From assembly GCA_029335935.2 (NCBI GenBank), contig JARJMV020000264.1, forward strand, positions 1-13,677: a DNA stretch of 13,677 nucleotides, in the 5' to 3' direction. The stretch comes from a bacterium (GTDB lineage Bacteria; Armatimonadota; Fimbriimonadia; Fimbriimonadales; GBS-DC). The notes beneath the pieces are model-generated. The model was given only the letters and a program-made list of their open reading frames with translations. It made no database searches and was not told where the DNA came from. The position numbers were made by a program, and so were the translations under genes. Below are positions 12,121-13,677 of this stretch, piece after piece. Numbering within the stretch: position 1 is the first letter of the stretch; each line of letters starts with the position of its first letter.

Positions 12121-13677
12121 ATGCAGAGATGGAGACGAGCAGGCATGGTGGGGCTATATAGTTTACCCGTCGCCGCTTTGGTGGCACTGGGCGGCGGCGA
12201 CTTCCACCTACCAGGTTCGCAGCCCAACCCCGACGGCTACCACTTCCAATCGACGGAGTTATGCTCCTATTGCCACGGGAACAGCCAGTATAGCTATAAT
12301 CCCGATACTTTTGAGGGTCCCGACCCCTATTTCACCAGCGAGCATGAGATGCACTTCCAGTGGATGGGCGGGATGATGGCGCAGTCGGCGCGCGACCCGG
12401 TGTTCCGCGCCGCGCTCACAATCGCCGAGCAAGACGCACCTGGCGTCGGGCAGTTCTGCTGGCGCTGCCACTCGCCCAGCGCGTGGCTGGAGGGACGCTC
12501 CATCCCCTATGACGGCTCGAACTTCGAACACGACGACTTGAAAGGCATCCAGTGCGATCACTGCCACCGCATGGTCGACCCGCTCAGCGAGGAGGGGCGC
12601 CAACTCTCCGAGATGCCCGTGCCCGGCCTCGGCAACGGAATGTATGTGATTAGCACCGAATCGGCAAAACGCGGTCCGCGCGACGACTCTTACGCCAATC
12701 ACGAGTGGCAATACTCGCCGTTCCATAAGAGCAGCAGCTTCTGCGGCGTATGCCACGATGTGAGCAACCCGCTGCTGGCGCAAGACCCGCGCACCCAAGC
12801 CCCCCACGAATACTTCCCCATCGACCGAATCTACAGCGAGTGGAAGCTGAGCCATTTCGCGCGGCGGGGTATCGAGTGCCAAACCTGCCATATGCCGCGC
12901 ACCCAAGGCAAAGCCGCCAGTTTCGAGTTCCTGCCTGCGCGCCCTGACCTTGCCCAGCACTCGTTCCTCGGCGGCAACTACTGGGTTCCCCAGATTCTGC
13001 CGATGTTCTGGAACTACGACCAGCGCGAACTCGACGCGCTGATCGCAGGGCGCAACCACGCCATCGAATTCCTGCGCACCGCCACGAAGCTCAACATCGC
13101 GGAGTACCCCAAAGCGGGCAACCCGATCGTGTTCCGCGTGTATAATCGCACAGGGCATAAGTTTCCCAGCGGCGACCCCGAATCGCGCCGCGCGTGGCTC
13201 CATGTGGAGTTCCTGGATCGCAACGGGAATGTGATTGCCGAGTCGGGACGCTACGACTTCGACACGGCGACCTTGATTGAGGACCCCCAAGCAAAAATCT
13301 ATCGCGTGAAGCTGGCGGAGGGCAACACTCCGACCTTCCACATGGTTCGCGCGAACCGCGTCCTCAGCGACAACCGCATCCCGCCGCAGGGCTTCCGCCG
13401 CCGCGCGTTTGAGCAGTTCAAGATTGCGCCTGTGGGGGCGAACTACCGCGACGGGCAGTTCTGGGACGACACGGCGTATACCCTGCCGCCTGGTACCGCG
13501 AAAGTGCGTGCCACGCTCTATTTCCAAGTGATGACCCGCGAGTATGTGGAGTTCCTGCGCGATGCGAACACCACCGACAACTGGGGTCAGCAGCTCTATC
13601 AAGCGTGGCTGGCGAGCGACAAAGCCCCGCCGATTGCCATCGCGACGGCAGTTTATCCACCCGACACCACCCGCCCC
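12121..13677 (+). CDS. Multiheme c-type cytochrome, C-terminus beyond the window
   Basis: 519 codons run open to the right edge. The N-terminus (RWRRAG, then a hydrophobic stretch to about residue 25) is a signal peptide or anchor, so the protein acts outside the cytoplasmic membrane. Five CxxCH heme sites are present: CSYCH (48-52), CWRCH (113-117), CDHCH (145-149), CGVCH (208-212) and CQTCH (253-257). Several isolated His residues (for example EHEMHFQWM, 75-83) may be distal ligands. After the heme part comes a beta-rich domain (about 310-519) with NRTGHKFPSGDPESRRAWLH, a segment seen in many multiheme cytochromes of the c554/nitrite-reductase-like group. Likely role is electron transfer in the periplasm; partner and substrate are unknown. 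ATG 12121 follows GGAGG by ten bases; GTG 12118 lies next to it in frame. Maturation would need a system such as the CcmAB-like pair at 6205-7465. Confidence 0.88.
   Translation, partial: MQRWRRAGMVGLYSLPVAALVALGGGDFHLPGSQPNPDGYHFQSTELCSYCHGNSQYSYNPDTFEGPDPYFTSEHEMHFQWMGGMMAQSARDPVFRAALTIAEQDAPGVGQFCWRCHSPSAWLEGRSIPYDGSNFEHDDLKGIQCDHCHRMVDPLSEEGRQLSEMPVPGLGNGMYVISTESAKRGPRDDSYANHEWQYSPFHKSSSFCGVCHDVSNPLLAQDPRTQAPHEYFPIDRIYSEWKLSHFARRGIECQTCHMPRTQGKAASFEFLPARPDLAQHSFLGGNYWVPQILPMFWNYDQRELDALIAGRNHAIEFLRTATKLNIAEYPKAGNPIVFRVYNRTGHKFPSGDPESRRAWLHVEFLDRNGNVIAESGRYDFDTATLIEDPQAKIYRVKLAEGNTPTFHMVRANRVLSDNRIPPQGFRRRAFEQFKIAPVGANYRDGQFWDDTAYTLPPGTAKVRATLYFQVMTREYVEFLRDANTTDNWGQQLYQAWLASDKAPPIAIATAVYPPDTTRP

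Noticed and set aside
12259..13602. 447-codon minus-strand frame opposite the cytochrome gene
   Set aside because: The plus strand has five CxxCH motifs, a signal peptide and a ribosome site; the minus frame has no family features.

Overview
The window is GC-rich, roughly 60-65% by hand counts of sampled lines, and densely coding on both strands. Flagellar export (FlhA), a PilT-type pilus ATPase, a CcmAB-like heme/cytochrome c exporter pair, a multiheme c-type cytochrome and a PEP-CTERM surface protein together point to a Gram-negative-type, free-living bacterium. The style recalls Armatimonadota, but that is an inference from gene content and protein texture and no marker gene here proves it.

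Layout. 1-217 (-): start of a secreted protein cut by the window edge. 361-735 (+): a small VOC (glyoxalase-fold) protein, tail to tail with a BASS-family sodium symporter at 732-1616 (-). 1617-2186: a gene-poor stretch with an imperfect 41-bp palindrome and a cluster of five hairpins, two of them near-identical. 2187-6164 (-): an apparent three-gene operon, transcribed as unknown membrane-anchored protein, then pilT-like ATPase, then flhA. It starts at an extended -10 promoter that sits almost on top of its GTG start. 6205-7465 (+): divergent ccmA-like/ccmB-like pair. 7519-8280 (+): a lower-GC gene for a winged-helix plus restriction-endonuclease-like protein. 8277-10339 (-): a metallo-beta-lactamase-fold hydrolase translationally coupled (ATGA) to a MalK/UgpC-type ABC ATPase that carries an in-frame amber stop. 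10511-11386 (+): a PEP-CTERM protein whose 3' end overlaps recO (11305-12057, -) by 82 bp. 12121 to the window end (+): a multiheme cytochrome c with five CxxCH motifs, divergent from recO across a shared AT-rich promoter core.

How the parts relate. The CcmAB-like pair would serve maturation of c-type cytochromes such as the one at the right edge. The pilT/flhA operon links two kinds of surface motility machinery. The exported proteins (left-edge protein, the 242-residue anchored protein, the PEP-CTERM protein, the cytochrome) suggest an envelope-rich region. The points most worth a second look are the broken ABC ATPase, the orphan wHTH-nuclease, the pilT-flhA operon with its unknown lead gene, the hairpin cluster after flhA, and the fact that every convergent gene pair in the window overlaps at its 3' ends.
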